This document shows positions 25,101 to 37,900 of a stretch of DNA of 60,000 nucleotides, piece after piece. How positions within the stretch are numbered: position 1 is the first letter of the stretch; each line of letters opens with the position of its first letter. Position numbers and translations under genes: made by a program. A model generated the notes under the pieces. It searched no databases, was not told where the DNA came from, and worked only from the letters and a program-made list of their open reading frames with translations. This stretch comes from Tubiluchus corallicola (lineage: Eukaryota > Priapulida > Priapulimorpha > Priapulimorphida > Tubiluchidae), in assembly GCA_030141605.1 (NCBI GenBank), contig JAQGDQ010000080.1, positions 126,001 through 186,000 on the forward strand. The letters are read 5' to 3'.

Positions 25101-28100
25101 TTCTCTAGAAAGAACACAATTACTTGCACCCTCGTGTATTATTTCCTTTTGAGTTCTATTTCAACCTTTCATGCTCGTAGCCATCAACAAAGAATGCAAC
25201 ATGATTATTAAGCAGATTCGTGGGAAAAATCTCGCTGATATTATCACTTTAAAAGCAGGTTTGTTAAAATTTAACTGAAGCGGATTTGTGTATCGAGTTA
25301 CCATTGTGTTAAGTAGACGGAGTGGTGCTGCAAAGAAGAGTTAAAATGTTTTCTGTAAGCGATTAAGGTATACCGCTCATTATGTTTCCGTGTTAGTACT
25401 CATCGTACATCAGTTTAGAAGCCCATACTCATCACTGTTTTTTAATTAATTTGGGCAATAAAAACATCTAATTTAATTTTGTAACATAACCAATGAAAGC
25501 GCTCATTCTCAAAGGATCATTAAAAACAACAAACCTTATTCGCGCAGTACATAACGTTGAAAACTTGTGTTTAAAAGGCAAGCCTTTACTTGCACATAAA
25601 AAGAATACTGAGGGCAACTGGCTAACCTTACAACTTGTTTGAATCGTGTTTATACAAAGAAAAATGGGTATTCAAAAATCGATAAAATTTACATCAAACT
25701 ACATGACTGCACACAAATGCGAACAGAGAATTCTGTACTATTTCATGTGCTAGAATGTGCTGAAGCAAGAGAGAAAAAGCCGAATGCTGACGCTCCGCTA
25801 CAAAGTTAAGGAGCATTGGCCTTTGTTAGTAAATGGATGGGTGAGTGCTCGGAAAACAGCTTCTGGGAGTTTTATTTACTATATACTGCGTACAGCTATT
25901 TCTCTTGTTGAGGGGGGACAAGCACATATGCGAACGCGGCTAAAACACTTACAGGGCGATTTAATGTCTCGAGGAGGATTGTCCTTGATAATGAGACAGG
26001 TTCCTGGTACCGCCATAGTATGTCGAATTGTAGAAAGAAAATGCGAGTTGAACAAAATTAACAAAAACCGAAACTACTTAAAAAATAGAACGTTTTTTTC
26101 AGATGGCATAAAAAACTGCCCTTATGGTCTGTAATGAAATACAAAAATGGATAACCGCCATAATTCAAAAGGACATGCATGTCAAAATCAAGGATGACTG
26201 CCGGTGAAAACAGTTACAGCCTGAGTCCAGTGGAGAGTTATCAGTCATTTCTCACTGAGCAAGTGATCTTTCTATTGAAAAAAATCTATTAGCTTACTCC
26301 GAAATGACAAAAGGCACTTCAAAAATGTGAAATTAATGACAAGACACGACTTCAGCTTCGGGCTAAAGACGTTTTTGAAGAAACATTGGCTGTCAAATTA
26401 GAAAAATGTCGCATGTTTTAGCAAGAGTCCAGACAGAAGCTAAGCTAGCGCTAAAGTTGAATCCAAATGTACTTGTTGCTATGTACTGAAGATATGCTGC
26501 GAGTTATCGTAAAAGTACTGTGAGAATTTGCCATGAGAATTAACTGTACACCTGTGGTAGAAAATCTTACAAACGTCCTAAGGACTAAAACTTGGTGTTC
26601 CAGTTATAGACCTAGTCCAGAAACAATTACAGAAGCATTTAGGATCGAGGTAGTTGCAGGAGGCAGGGTGTGCAGCAAGGAGCACAAAGATTTGAAAAGC
26701 TGGACTTTGAAAATTGATGTCAATTTTGTTAGAATTTTCACCACTTACATATATTTCCATTGGCAACACAAATGCTGTCTCCAAACAACATTTCAGTTAT
26801 TGTTATACCAAGCACACATGGAGATATGTAAGTGATTTACAACTGTAATGCTTCGAAAATTAATTTTACCTTATGTTAGGCACTGTTCCTCAAAATTTTT
26901 TAAATCTATACTAAAAGAAAGGAGCCCTAGATTTTTTAGCTAAGAAACTATGCAATATTCGACCGACAACTGATTGATCGAGTGACTAATCGACCAATCG
27001 ACAACGTTGAAGCTATTAGTGTCGCCAAATGCATCACTTTATAATACCTACAGTGATTCATTTATAAACAAATGGTTGCTAGGAGACAACTTGAAAACAA
27101 TCGTTCTGCAAAATATCTTATCCACCTAGGTGTTTTTTATGTCTGATGATGCTTAACTACTGAAGGAAGTATTTTTGAGTGTCATAATTAAACTGTGAAG
27201 TTTTTAAGATTCCATAAGCATGTTACCACATAACCTCAGTGACCTGTACTGGTAGTGATTAGGAGGCAATGCTAATGTTACGGTAACTTTAATAGTATAA
27301 TTAGAAACCAACTACAAATCAATGAGCCAGCAGTAACTGTTACGTAGTGAAATTTTAGTAATGGAGATTGCTAGGGCTTAAAAGGCTACAAAAGTCAATA
27401 TAAAAATTATCACAACTTCATATTTATAGAGCGAGATCGACAAGAAACGTCATCTGGTTAAAATTAACAATAAATTTAGTGTTTTGGAGCAGTGTTTCTT
27501 TCTTTAAAAAAAATAGCATGCTATATCAGTTTACAATACTTATTATACACATAGTTTGTTTTAAATATTAAACCCAAATTGTCCTCGAAATCTTTCGTAA
27601 CAACTTTACTCAGGTCCATCATATAAATACATATAAATAAGACCATGTTAGGCCTTGATCGCACATGTGCGCCAGAATCAACATTAACCTAACATTAATC
27701 TTATAAATGAGTTGTTCGTGCAAGAAATGACAACCCTATAATGGGATTCAACAAATCCCAGAACGTACATTAGATTTGTTTTGCAGACTTATTCTCAAGC
27801 TTCTGTCTGTTCAATAAGACACAGAGGTTTTGTCCTGGCATGCACTAAAACCATATCAAATTGCGCGGAGCAGGATGGTGACCACTAAGCCGGATTTACC
27901 ACAAGGAACGGACTGGGCATGGAATTTCAGAACGTATTTAGCCGTCGGTGAGTGACCAAACTGACCATTCACTAACTATATGTGTATACTGCTGCAGTGG
28001 TATACGCTGTCAATTAGTAACTCAGTCACTGACCTAAGCGTCGAAAGCTGGAAAACTGGATTACTAGTAGCTACACTCATGATAAATCTTGGCTTTGCTT

Positions 28101-29255
28101 GCTGGAATTATATTTTCAAAATGAGCTTTAAATACAATATACATACTTGCTTCAGCAGTTCCACGTTTTGATGTGACCATTGCTCTCTACAGAATGAGCA
28201 TGTAAGTACAATAAGGTAAAATGAAATGAAACAAAATAATAACATGATATAGGTTATCAGAAAAAGTCATTGAGTCACAAATTTTTGTTTCTTTGCTTAG
28301 TTTGGTGATGACTTTTGGGTGACTTTTGAATTCATCATGGAATGTCACATGTGTCAGACTCCCACTGTAGCAAAAATATTACGGTTTTTTAGTTGATGAT
28401 CTTCAAAATAGATAATCTGTGACATTACGTCGGTGACATAAGCGCTTGCAGGTTGCAATTGTGTGTTTTTAAAATCGACCTAAAATAAATGTTTATCTTA
28501 TGTTATCTTAAGTGTGCCTTTTTCGGCGATAATTTACGCGTCCACAAGTAGGTATTGTTTACGTCACCGACTCCCTCTCACTCGAAGTTTTTCTTTTTGT
28601 ACACATTTTCTATTGCGACTTATTGGTGACTTCTGACCTCTTTTAGTGCCCAGACGTTCTCCTGCTCTTCATTTGCTGTGTTTTAGACACATGCACCTTT
28701 TAACCTTGAATTTCAAGAAATTTAATAGCGATCATCGCAACATTGGTTGATACCAAGTTACCAACAGCAAAAGCACTATACTGAAATCACTAACAACATG
28801 TCATTGCTAAGCGCAATGCAACAACATGATAACAGCGAAGGACTAGTAAGAAAAGTTTATTCTTTCTATCTCGAGACTCGCGAATGACCTGACCAGATTT
28901 AAGTTTATTGTAACCTTTTGCAGTGGAAAAAAGCCATCATGAAGGGCAACTGGTTTAAAAAGCCAGGAATGAAATACTGGTGTAGGAAAGAAATATAGGC
29001 AATTTTATTGACTACATAGGCGAGATATAATTTGTCCGGCGCTATACAATTTAAATAATATGAAAGATATCGGAGGTTATTTTTGCAGACAAATGTATAC
29101 TAACTATGACGAACGATTGACACTGTGGTAATGTAATACAAATACTCACATTGGATTTGATATGTTCCAGTATATTGGTGGCAGGAAAGAGCTTTTCACA
29201 GATTCCAATCCAGTAATCTTGCCAAAAATGAACAGAATGGTTAGTGTCAGTATAC
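22186..29255. other. intergenic, nothing recognised
   Basis: About 7 kb. The longest open frame is 25757-26134 (plus, 125 codons), with no recognisable motif, signal peptide or splice-linked neighbours; another, 26533-26835 (plus), is equally anonymous. Near 26957-27004 is a small cluster of ATCGAC/ATCGAG motifs. Confidence 0.45.
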
Positions 29256-29261
29256 GATATA

Positions 29262-29400
29262 GGCCGAGCGGTGGCATAGTTATCTTGTCCATAAACATCT
29301 TTGGTTAACGTAACTTCTCAGTAATTATAGGCTCGAGTTTGTAATGCACCCTGGTGCTCAATATAGAATTGTGTTCAGTGGCGTAACAAGTTCTTAGTGG
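29262..29400 (+). mobile_element. tRNA-derived SINE-like sequence (Leu/Ser-type head)
   Basis: GGCCGAGCGGTGGC at 29262-29275 matches a class II tRNA box A region, and GGCTCGAGTTT at 29330-29340 resembles box B about 65 bp downstream. The acceptor and anticodon stems do not form properly, so it is not a functional tRNA. The 3' end is not defined. Confidence 0.5.
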
Positions 29401-29894
29401 CGAATAAAATTAAGTAACTTGCACCGAGTCGCGTACTAAGTCCCCGACAACATTTTTTTATAATAATCCTAACAGCATTATCTAGGGTTAATTCAGACTA
29501 CGCACGTATGACACTTCATAAGCAAATAATAATTTCAGCAGCTGCTTTGCACACTGTATTGCAAATTAGTTACTAAGTAAACACTAGCTAAAGGTGTTAG
29601 AAACGTGAATTAACTTCAAGACGTAAATGCCAACGCCTCACGCAAGCTTTCCATCGCCGTCTGCTACTGATGCGGAAAGTGGGGACTGTCAGGTGCTCAC
29701 CGCTTTAGAGGTGGCGCTGTGGCTTGTCAATATTTGTGCACGTGACCACGAACAGGCGGGTCTATGACTCTGTACTGCTGATCTACTATTATAAGTAATG
29801 CAACGACTGTGATTGAAGTCTGTTCTCAAAAATGCCGACTTCGCTAGTTGCATCCCAACAGTTATAATTTTAAAACTATATATAATCTCACCAG

Positions 29895-30290
29895 CTATCG
29901 TTTTGCTAGTGCATCATTTCGTCAGTCTATCTTTTCGCCGGTGCTTCATTTCGCTAGTCTGTCTTTTTGTCAGTACACTATTTCACCAGTCTATCGTTGC
30001 GCTAGCTTATTGTATCGTCATGTATCATTTCGCCAGTTTATCCTTTCACTAATACGTAATTTCTCCATTGGATATTAGAAATAGTACAACACATATTTAA
30101 ACAGTGCTACACTTTGCCAGTGCATCATTTCGCCAGTGTATTATTCCGTCAGTTGTAGTTAGAAATTATAATAAGAAATACTGTAGTGAAATACATGTAA
30201 ATAGTGTACTTCGTCATGGTTATTGGGAATAGTGCAATAAGCATTTAAATAATACGACACTTTCCGTATGCACTACTTCGCCATATCCAG
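29895..30290. repeat. diverged minisatellite, CATTTCGCCAGT-type units
   Basis: Many variants of a unit of about 17-20 bp (CATTTCGCTAGTCT, CATTTCGTCAGTCT, TATTTCACCAGTCT, CATTTCGCCAGTTT) from about 29910 to 30050, with a second cluster about 30110-30155. The two overlapping open frames at 29813-30078 (Phe/Ser/Leu-rich) are read-through of this array, not proteins. Confidence 0.75.
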
Positions 30291-30749
30291 ATTAGTGTAG
30301 CAGCCCTTGGCGGGTGACAGCTGTGTGGCACATTGTTGGGTAGACAATTGATTGGACTATCGTCACCTGCTGCCATCTGAGTAGGCGGTTGCTAGTCTGG
30401 AGTAGGCCTAATAGTTTATTGACTTGATATGCCTAGTGCAGGCCTTTACTGTGTGCCACCCATACACTTAAGGATTGACCTTCTAGGAAGATATAGTTCT
30501 CGAAGACAGTGTAAGTTATTTGGATACTGTTTATCGCCTAAGAACTGTAAATCTTATTAAGACGAAATTTTACCAGTGGATAGCTAGAATACCGGACATC
30601 ACTGGCCATTAACTAGAAGTATTCCATTATTTGGCAGCAGGAGGAATAAAAGCCTCATTATGTCATTTGCGTAGAAGACGGAAATAGCCATCTTGAACAG
30701 CCGTTTGCCTATAAAACAAGAACCGCTGCCTGGCTAGTAGATAACCAGT

Positions 30750-30751
30750 AA

Positions 30752-30788
<37 letters not shown>

Positions 30789-30862
30789 GCTACTACTACT
30801 ACTACTGCTACTGCTACTGCCTACTGCTACTGCCTACTGCTGCTGCTGCTGCTTCTGCTGCT
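30750..30862. repeat. trinucleotide microsatellite (ACT/GCT)n
   Basis: About ten perfect ACT units followed by mixed TACTGC units, two CCTACTG interruptions and then a GCT run. It directly adjoins the 3' tail of the minus-strand SINE at 30863, which suggests it grew from the SINE tail. Confidence 0.95.
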
Positions 30863-31120
30863 AATAATCTTTATTTAAAGTCGGCTTTTAGGATGAATAA
30901 TTAGCATAAGCTCCAAAGAGCTTTTGGGCCGACTGTAAATAACAGTCTACAACTACGTAACTGAGACTATTATTACCCCACTTTTATCCTAAATACCACG
31001 CTCCAGGCAGGGCAACAGTAGGCACCATTTTAAGTCTTTGGTATTACCCGGCCGCTTTATCGAACTCACAACCTTTCAGACGGAAAGTGGGTGCGTTACC
31101 ATTAGACTAAACTGTCTGGT
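30863..31120 (-). mobile_element. tRNA-derived SINE
   Basis: Read on the minus strand: box A TAGTCTAATGG (31109-31099), box B GAGTTCGATAA (31068-31058), then a body of about 170 bp (containing CCTGGAGCGTGGTATTTAGG) and the tail ACTTTAAATAAAGATTATTA at 30884-30865. Head, body and AT-rich tail in this order are typical of SINEs. The tail type suggests mobilisation by a partner LINE, which I cannot identify here. Confidence 0.75.
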
Positions 31121-32313
31121 GGACATTACTAACCATTAATAAGACGTTGTAACCCCGTATTATTTGGCCGCAACGAAAATAAAATACTCACTAACCAATA
31201 CTTCAGTGACCTGTTAGGTCAGCATCACGCGCCTTGGAGGGCTCAAGAGGGTAAATATAGCTCATGCAGAAAAGGTGAAGTTCTTATAGATTAAAAAGGT
31301 TAAAAACTAAGCACAGCTTGTGACCAGGACCTTTTGTACAGTGGGCGCCAAAAAAAAACTTTATACATGCATGACGTTTTTAGGCTCATAACTCTGGCGG
31401 GTTGACCACCAATGACCAGTGATCACAGTGCCAGGTAACCTTAACTTTCCTACATGCACAACAAATTTAGTCACGTAGGGCTTTCTAATTTTTGAGTTAA
31501 GTTTTTTTTCGGAAACCAAGCATCGTAGAACGAAAAGAACACCAGATTCTAAATGCTTCCATTTTGGGTATCTACAGTCCTGCTTATCGCCACTTTCTGG
31601 CTGAACGAAACCCGACTCGCAATTTAGTTTTTTGACATGGCTGATATGATATTGGCGCATCTGATTTTACGTTTCACGGGAAATGATCGATGTATGCAAA
31701 GTTTCTGTTCGATTTATACCTTCTGTTCACAAAGGATTTAAAAGAAACCATATATTAAATATGGAATTGATCAAGGTACTGGACTGCAAAAAAAAAAAAC
31801 AGCTGAAACATGGTAACCATTCTTAGGTACTGTGTGGCACAGGGTAAGATATACAATTCAATAGATTATCACCGATAGCCGCCACTTTGGCAAGTAACAA
31901 ATTCTGCCCTAGCAAAGTGACATACAGTCCTCAAAAACACCAAATGTTATGTTCCTAGTTAATGTAGCAGTGTCAAATTAGCAAAAATTCACACTGTTTG
32001 CAAATGAATTTTTGTATTAATAAATGCAATTAAAGCTAGACGACAACGTTCCATAGATATTAGTACTAATAAGTTTAAATCTAAGTCAATAAAAAAATTC
32101 AAACCGTTCAACTGTGACTGTAGTGATTTATTTATTGTTTTGAATCTAACAAGCAGTAAAAGGAGCACAGAGAATACAAAAAAAAACTTGAATAAGATCT
32201 AAAAATGAAAGTACTTTTTAGAGCACCAATTACAATAATTAATAAAAATAAACAATCATGGTAAATATTATTTATTTTTATTGTTAGCACTTAGTGAAGG
32301 TTTGCTACATTCA
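31121..32313. other. intergenic, unassigned open frame inside
   Basis: An open frame at 31361-31660 (minus, about 99 codons) is the best-looking anonymous frame in the left half, but I recognise no domain. An A-run lies at about 31789-31799. Confidence 0.45.
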
Positions 32314-32648
32314 TATTATATCTACTGAAATTAAACCAAGACTGTCGCAAATTAACTAAAAAGAATCAACAATCATGACATTTTAAGAGCAAATTATCAA
32401 AATAAATATTGATAATGCAACAAAGCCAGTTTAGGAGTTTAATACTGTACATCATATTTCGTGAAAAGGGTATATAATGTCTATAAAATATATAATGTCA
32501 ATTATATCTACTGAAATTAAACCAAGACTGTCGCAAATTAACTAAAAAGAATCAACAATCATGACATTTTAAGAGCAAATTATCAAAATAAATAAATTTA
32601 ATACTGTACATCATATTTCGTGAAAAGGGTATATAATGTCTATAAAAA
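32314..32648. repeat. two-copy tandem duplication, period about 186 bp, second copy with internal deletion
   Basis: Copy 1 about 32314-32499 and copy 2 about 32500-32648 share TATCTACTGAAATTAAACCA, ACTGTCGCAAATTAACTAAA and AAAAGGGTATATAATGTCTA. Copy 2 lacks about 34 bp present in copy 1 (about 32406-32440). Remaining sequence is nearly identical, so the event is recent. Confidence 0.88.
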
Positions 32649-33779
32649 TGCTAAGGATAGACTTTCCAAATACGTATTTAAGTCGTACAGTATTAACAAA
32701 GTACTGTACTAACTATTAAGCACTTTAAGAAAATCTTAATATGTCACAGATATCAACTTGTTAACATATACCGATTTCGTGACTGTCGTTGTTCACTACA
32801 GAAATCAAAATTACACGAAATGCACAGAGAAAATCATTTATCGCTGCAGACTAGCTGGATAAAATAGAAAAAAATTCAACCTTCAACTATAAACTAAACA
32901 AACTTGACAGCTGTCTCATGACATGTGTTTCACAAACTTTAACAACATTTACCAACACAAATAACATGTAAATTGCATAATAAAAACCGTTTATACCATT
33001 ACTTATCGTTAGATAAATATTAACAAACAGATCTGTTCTCAAGTGATGCATATATTAATACATAAATTATTTACACAGTTCCACAAGTGCACATACATTT
33101 CAAAATTCGATTTTTAATTACTGACGAAATTGATTATTATTCAGCAGCTAAGCAAGAAATTGTAATTGACATCTTTGCAAATGTAAAGTTTCAAATAATG
33201 TATACTATATTATTACAGTTGACAAACTTTTCAAATATTAAAATTTAGTAAGATACAAACTACAATGCTTCAGCAAACAATTACATAAGTTAAATTTTTA
33301 TTATCACAGCAGCTAACAGTATAATTTATTAGGCTGTTACAAACTATAAGCAAATCAACAACGTTTAGTTTGTTTTATCGAAACTACGCTAATAAATAAA
33401 TACAAGCACTGGCAAAAGCCATTGGCCAAAAACTGAAAAATTACACACTCATCTGAAAGCTGCACAGTTGCCGTCCACAACCTGAGTTTATCAATCACTG
33501 CTATAATATTATCATTATCACACTTACATAACTCAAGAGAACTGATTGGTAATTAACTCCCAGTTTGTTGGCACAAAAAAACTTTTTTACAACTTAGGCT
33601 AAATATACAAAATATTTTTTACAGTCAAAAAGGTCGTGGGTGTAAAACTGAAAACTGAGAGGATTTAATTACTAAGGAAAAGTGGCTTAATGAATATAAA
33701 GAATGTCAAAGAAATGCAAAACTGATTCAAAATTGTAGTGAAAAGCAAAACTAAAATTAGGCAAGCAAAATTCCAAAGG
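32649..33779. other. sphingomyelinase 3' UTR and downstream flank
   Basis: Lies just downstream of the SMPD1-like stop codon on the minus strand. Possible polyadenylation signals (AATAAA on minus, TTTATT on plus) occur near 33297 and 32269-32280, but I cannot decide which is used. No further coding is seen. Confidence 0.4.
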
Positions 33780-33912
33780 TCACTGATGTTCATTTCCTTT
33801 TGTTTTTGAACAAAGGTGAGCTTGATCATAAGATTTACCAGATCGTAGCAAACACAGTTCATTCTTCTTACAGGTTTCGTCACAATCAGGTGGTTGCAAT
33901 TTGTAACTGTAT
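33780..33912 (-). CDS. SMPD1: SMPD1-like exon 9 (terminal coding exon)
   Basis: 133 nt including the TGA stop. Encodes the C-terminal Cys-rich tail (PPDCDETCKKNELCLL and DQAHLCSK), matching the Cys pattern near the C-terminus of the vertebrate enzyme. It ends shorter than the human protein. Acceptor is a T-run then TAG at 33913-33915. Confidence 0.88.
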
Positions 33913-34956
33913 CTAAAAAAAGTTGAAATTGTTACTCGAGTAATTAGTGCTGGCACCTATAGGCGAAATATATACTTATCAGAAGTTATCAATGATTTAC
34001 AATGCCAAATAATAGAGCTCAAATGAATCTAAATGACTCTCATATAAAAATTACAGCAAGATAACATTATAGAACAAACAAATGCAAAAGATTTGAGAAA
34101 AAAATTGCAGTTTATCATAGTAGTAAATTGCGATACAATAACAGCAGAGTTCTAATTTCAGTTTGATTGCTCCACATGTAAACAAAATGTATAAAGCAGA
34201 AAAAATTTAGAAATGAATTTAAACAAATCAAAACATAGGAATTCAGCATGAATAATGGCACTCACTCTCTAATCCCTTGCTTCCGAATGAAAAAGATTTA
34301 GCAAAGCATGTCTTTTTTGCCAACTGATTTTTATAACTTGTAAAAAATTACAACATCGCAATAGAAAATTAGATTGAGCAAGTGTGAGTTCAGGGTACCT
34401 AGCTATTTTAGTTTAACAGTGTCTACATATCAGGTGCTTCATTCCAGGTCTAGAGTTTAAAAACCCACCCAATCACAAATTGTTAAAATAGTAGTCTCTA
34501 ACTCAAGTTTGAATAAAATAATAAAATAGAAAGAAAACAACAAAAACACAGGAATTTCAAAATCGAACCTGTAAAATTTCTGGAACAGCTCATCATCGGT
34601 CTCCATTCTAACAATGAGTTCATTCCAATCAGTGGGAAGGAGGCTCTTCATCTGATAAGCATTCTTGGCTGTATACTCATCTAACCACCTGAATTTATCT
34701 GTGAGATTTATATCAGTTAGATTGAGCACATGTGTTTTGTGGTCCAGCACAACATGCGTGCTGTCTTCGTAGTCACCATCGATATTGTATATTCTATAGG
34801 CTAAATTCATGTTGGGATACGTAGTAACACTTGGAGCGATGTATGCGATACTTGTAGCACGACTATTATCTTCCACATCATAAAAAACCTCAAAGTGGTC
34901 TCGATGAGTATGTCCAAAAAACTGTGCTCTTACAGTACTTTCATATCTGAAATAAA

Positions 34957-34995
<39 letters not shown>

Positions 34996-37900
34996 AGAAT
35001 CAGTTTCTTGGCTCTTTAAAAGCAACACTAACATTGGCTTTTAAGGAAGACAAAAATCTTGAAAATCTCAAAAGCAGTGCATTATATTGGAATTATATTG
35101 ATTTGCCTCAAGTCAATTTATATCTGTTAATCCGTATTGTTGCAATAAATATGAAGAGGATTGCTGCTCTATAGCTCGAGGAAGAGAAGTTTGTGAAAGT
35201 AACCTATAGTAGCTTTCCTGTATAAGATTTTCATAAGTTTAAAATGTGTCCAATAAGGGTGCACGGGGTTCGTATTTGCCACACTACTAAGGCAAAAGCT
35301 ATTGAAAACCTACAAATGTCTCATGAAGTGTAAACAAATATCTTTAGTTCTTTAGTCTGTAGTATTGGTACCAAATTTTGAGAAAACTGTCACTGTGCAT
35401 TTGGAAAGCAGAGGCTTTATAAGGCATCTATAACACCAACCAAAGATTGAACTCTCCGATTCCATCAGGGCATGTTTTAGTAACTAAGCCTAAGGAGCGT
35501 CTTTTGCCACAAAGGCCCAAAAGTGGGAGTTCTTTGCTCGTAGTTCACTGAGTTGCCAACATAGGAAAAACAAAGCATTAACAAGAAAAGTTTACATAAA
35601 GAAACATTTTTCAATGTATGAACAGTTCAGCATGAGGGAACTGTAGTAAGAAATTAAATATACAGTAACTCCTTGCTTAACAATGCTAATGTGTTCCAAC
35701 AAAATGCGATGTTAAGCAAAACATCGTTAAACAAAACCAAAACTTCCATAGGAAGTAATGTAAACGAAATGTGATACGTTCCAGAATCAAAAATCAATTC
35801 ATCAATGCTGCATAAATCGTATAAATTAACATATACATATTCATATTCATATTTCTACAGATTAATTTCTTTCTGTTTGCTTGAAATCACCTATCTTTCT
35901 TATCAGTATCTAGCTAGACTTGCTGTTTAAACACAGCGTGTTAAAAACTACATAGTGAAAGCCAAGATCTGCATGGAGTGACTTTGAGACAATTTCATGT
36001 AGTACTAATCTGGCTGTTATAGCAACAGGTTACAGACAAAATTCCTTGGCATAAATTTAAACTTGGGCGTTGCTTGATACAAATGACTAGAATTTAGTAT
36101 GTAGTCAGTCGGGAAGCAAAAACATTATAATTGCACTATTTAGGCTACTAATGCATTTTTAGAACAGAATAATGCAGTATGTACCGTTTTAATGCTTCAA
36201 AATAGGTAAGAAAAGTTGATGACAAAATAAAAAATGGCTGAGCAAAGTAAAAAATTGTCATTAAAATGAAATGGTGAGTCACTAAGTGAGAAAAAGGCGT
36301 CAAATGTTCAGCATCGTTAAAACGAAACATCGTTAAATGGGGAGTCGTTAAGCGAGGACTTAATGTACGTCCACATACACATGCACATGCACACACAATG
36401 AAAGGTGTGCTAAATGGTTTCACAAACCTGTTGATTATTTTGTAGTAGTTAGCACTCCAAGCCTTCAAGCAGTCCGCATAACCAGGAGGAATGTGCCCAA
36501 TAATATGAACCTGAAAAGAAAGAAACATCTTACAAAACAGCTTACATGACTTGCTAAACTAGTCCTACATTTGTTCTACTTTTCTAAAATCGTACTTATG
36601 CTTTTTTAAAATGATTTGGCGATTAAGAAAGGTATTTTAATACCTTCTCTCCTTTATCTTCAGAAAGCTGCAGTTCTTTCATCAACCAATCAAGTTCAGA
36701 ATTTGGATCGGTCATATTAATCATAAGCCACCTATAATAAAGAATTCTAGAAACAACATAAAGATAAAAAGCTACACAAATCAAAACAATGTATTATATA
36801 GCAAGCAGTCCAGAGTACAGTTTAGTAATACTGGATTAAGAAACGACTTGGAAAAGATATTTGGAATATGAGTGAGTGGGGACACTCTGCACACAAATAA
36901 TAGAAACCAAATGAGACATGATCATATTTAAACTATTCTTTATTAATTCATACCAGTTCAATCGATTGCAGTAATTCATGTTCAGAGAGATAAGTTTTAG
37001 GTTAGCACCAATTTTTAAACTGTAAAAAGCACCATAACGAATTGTCTTGCTAGTGTTGTCTGGAAGCCATTCTTTGGTCCACGTCTCGGCTAGCTTATCG
37101 TACAACCAAACTATAGAATCTTTGCCTTGTACGTAATCCGGAGGAAAACTGTTCAAAAATAAGTAAGAACTTAGTAAGTAAGAAATGTAGGGATGTTAAA
37201 GACTACGATTATTGTATCGATATGAAAAATTCGTTTTCGTCATTATCGTATCAATTATATTCTAGGAATATCGTTGTCGCATCGAATTTTGCGCGTACCA
37301 TTGCATATCGTTTACCTTTATAAAACATTTTGCTTTTCCATTCATTTATAGAATAATTATGCAAAAAAGTGTACAAAAAGAATGATTTAAAATTATAAGC
37401 TAGTCAGACACCGAATCATTTTCTTTGTACATCATCTCAATTTTCTATTTTCGCCTAGCAATATCAGCTAGCTTCATTCTGATTTCTGAATGCACGGGTG
37501 GCAATACACTGTACCGCAAATCCTATACATGTGAACTTACACTCGTGACTCTGTCAGCCGTGACTGACTGTTTAGCAGAAATCATGGTTAAGAAACAGTA
37601 CAGGGAAATTATCAGAAGCATTTTACTTTTATTAGTGACGGTTCGAAGGTATTCACCATCTGTAAGTACTGCAAACGAATGTACACATATTACAACTCAA
37701 CTACAGCTGTAACTAGGTATTTGATAGAAGCAAACGTCAGTGATAATTATAATATAGATGTAGTTGCCAAATGGTTCGTTCAATCTGCCTGGTTTCTTAG
37801 TTCTTGCTCTACAAGCAACAAGCTGCTCTTGCAAAACTACCTATTTCAATGAGCACTTTGTATTTACGCAAAGTTCCTTCTTGAAGTTGTGGAAATTAAA

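Noticed and set aside
25757-26134. 125-codon open frame on the plus strand, the longest anonymous frame outside the genes
   Set aside because: No recognisable domain, no splice-linked neighbours and composition like random AT-rich DNA. Not enough to call a gene.
29262-29345. Functional tRNA-Leu gene
   Set aside because: Only the box A/B-like motifs match; stems are not formed.
29813-30078. Two overlapping Ser/Phe/Leu-rich open frames resembling membrane proteins
   Set aside because: Read-through of a diverged minisatellite in two frames.
31040-31120. Functional tRNA gene on the minus strand
   Set aside because: Boxes A and B are present, but the acceptor and anticodon arms do not pair and a SINE body and tail follow.
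34457-34568. Extension of sphingomyelinase exon 8 to the in-frame stop at 34457
   Set aside because: The sequence past 34569 becomes hydrophobic and AT-rich without family similarity. A GT donor is at 34568, and the family C-terminus continues at 33912.
35390-35520. Another minus-strand tRNA-derived SINE head (GAGAGTTCAATC, box B-like)
   Set aside because: Box A is weak and no body or tail is recognisable; too uncertain to annotate.
37425-37712. Host gene antisense to the sphingomyelinase
   Set aside because: It lies inside a hAT element with clear ends and target duplications; the coding trace is a degraded transposase finger in another frame.
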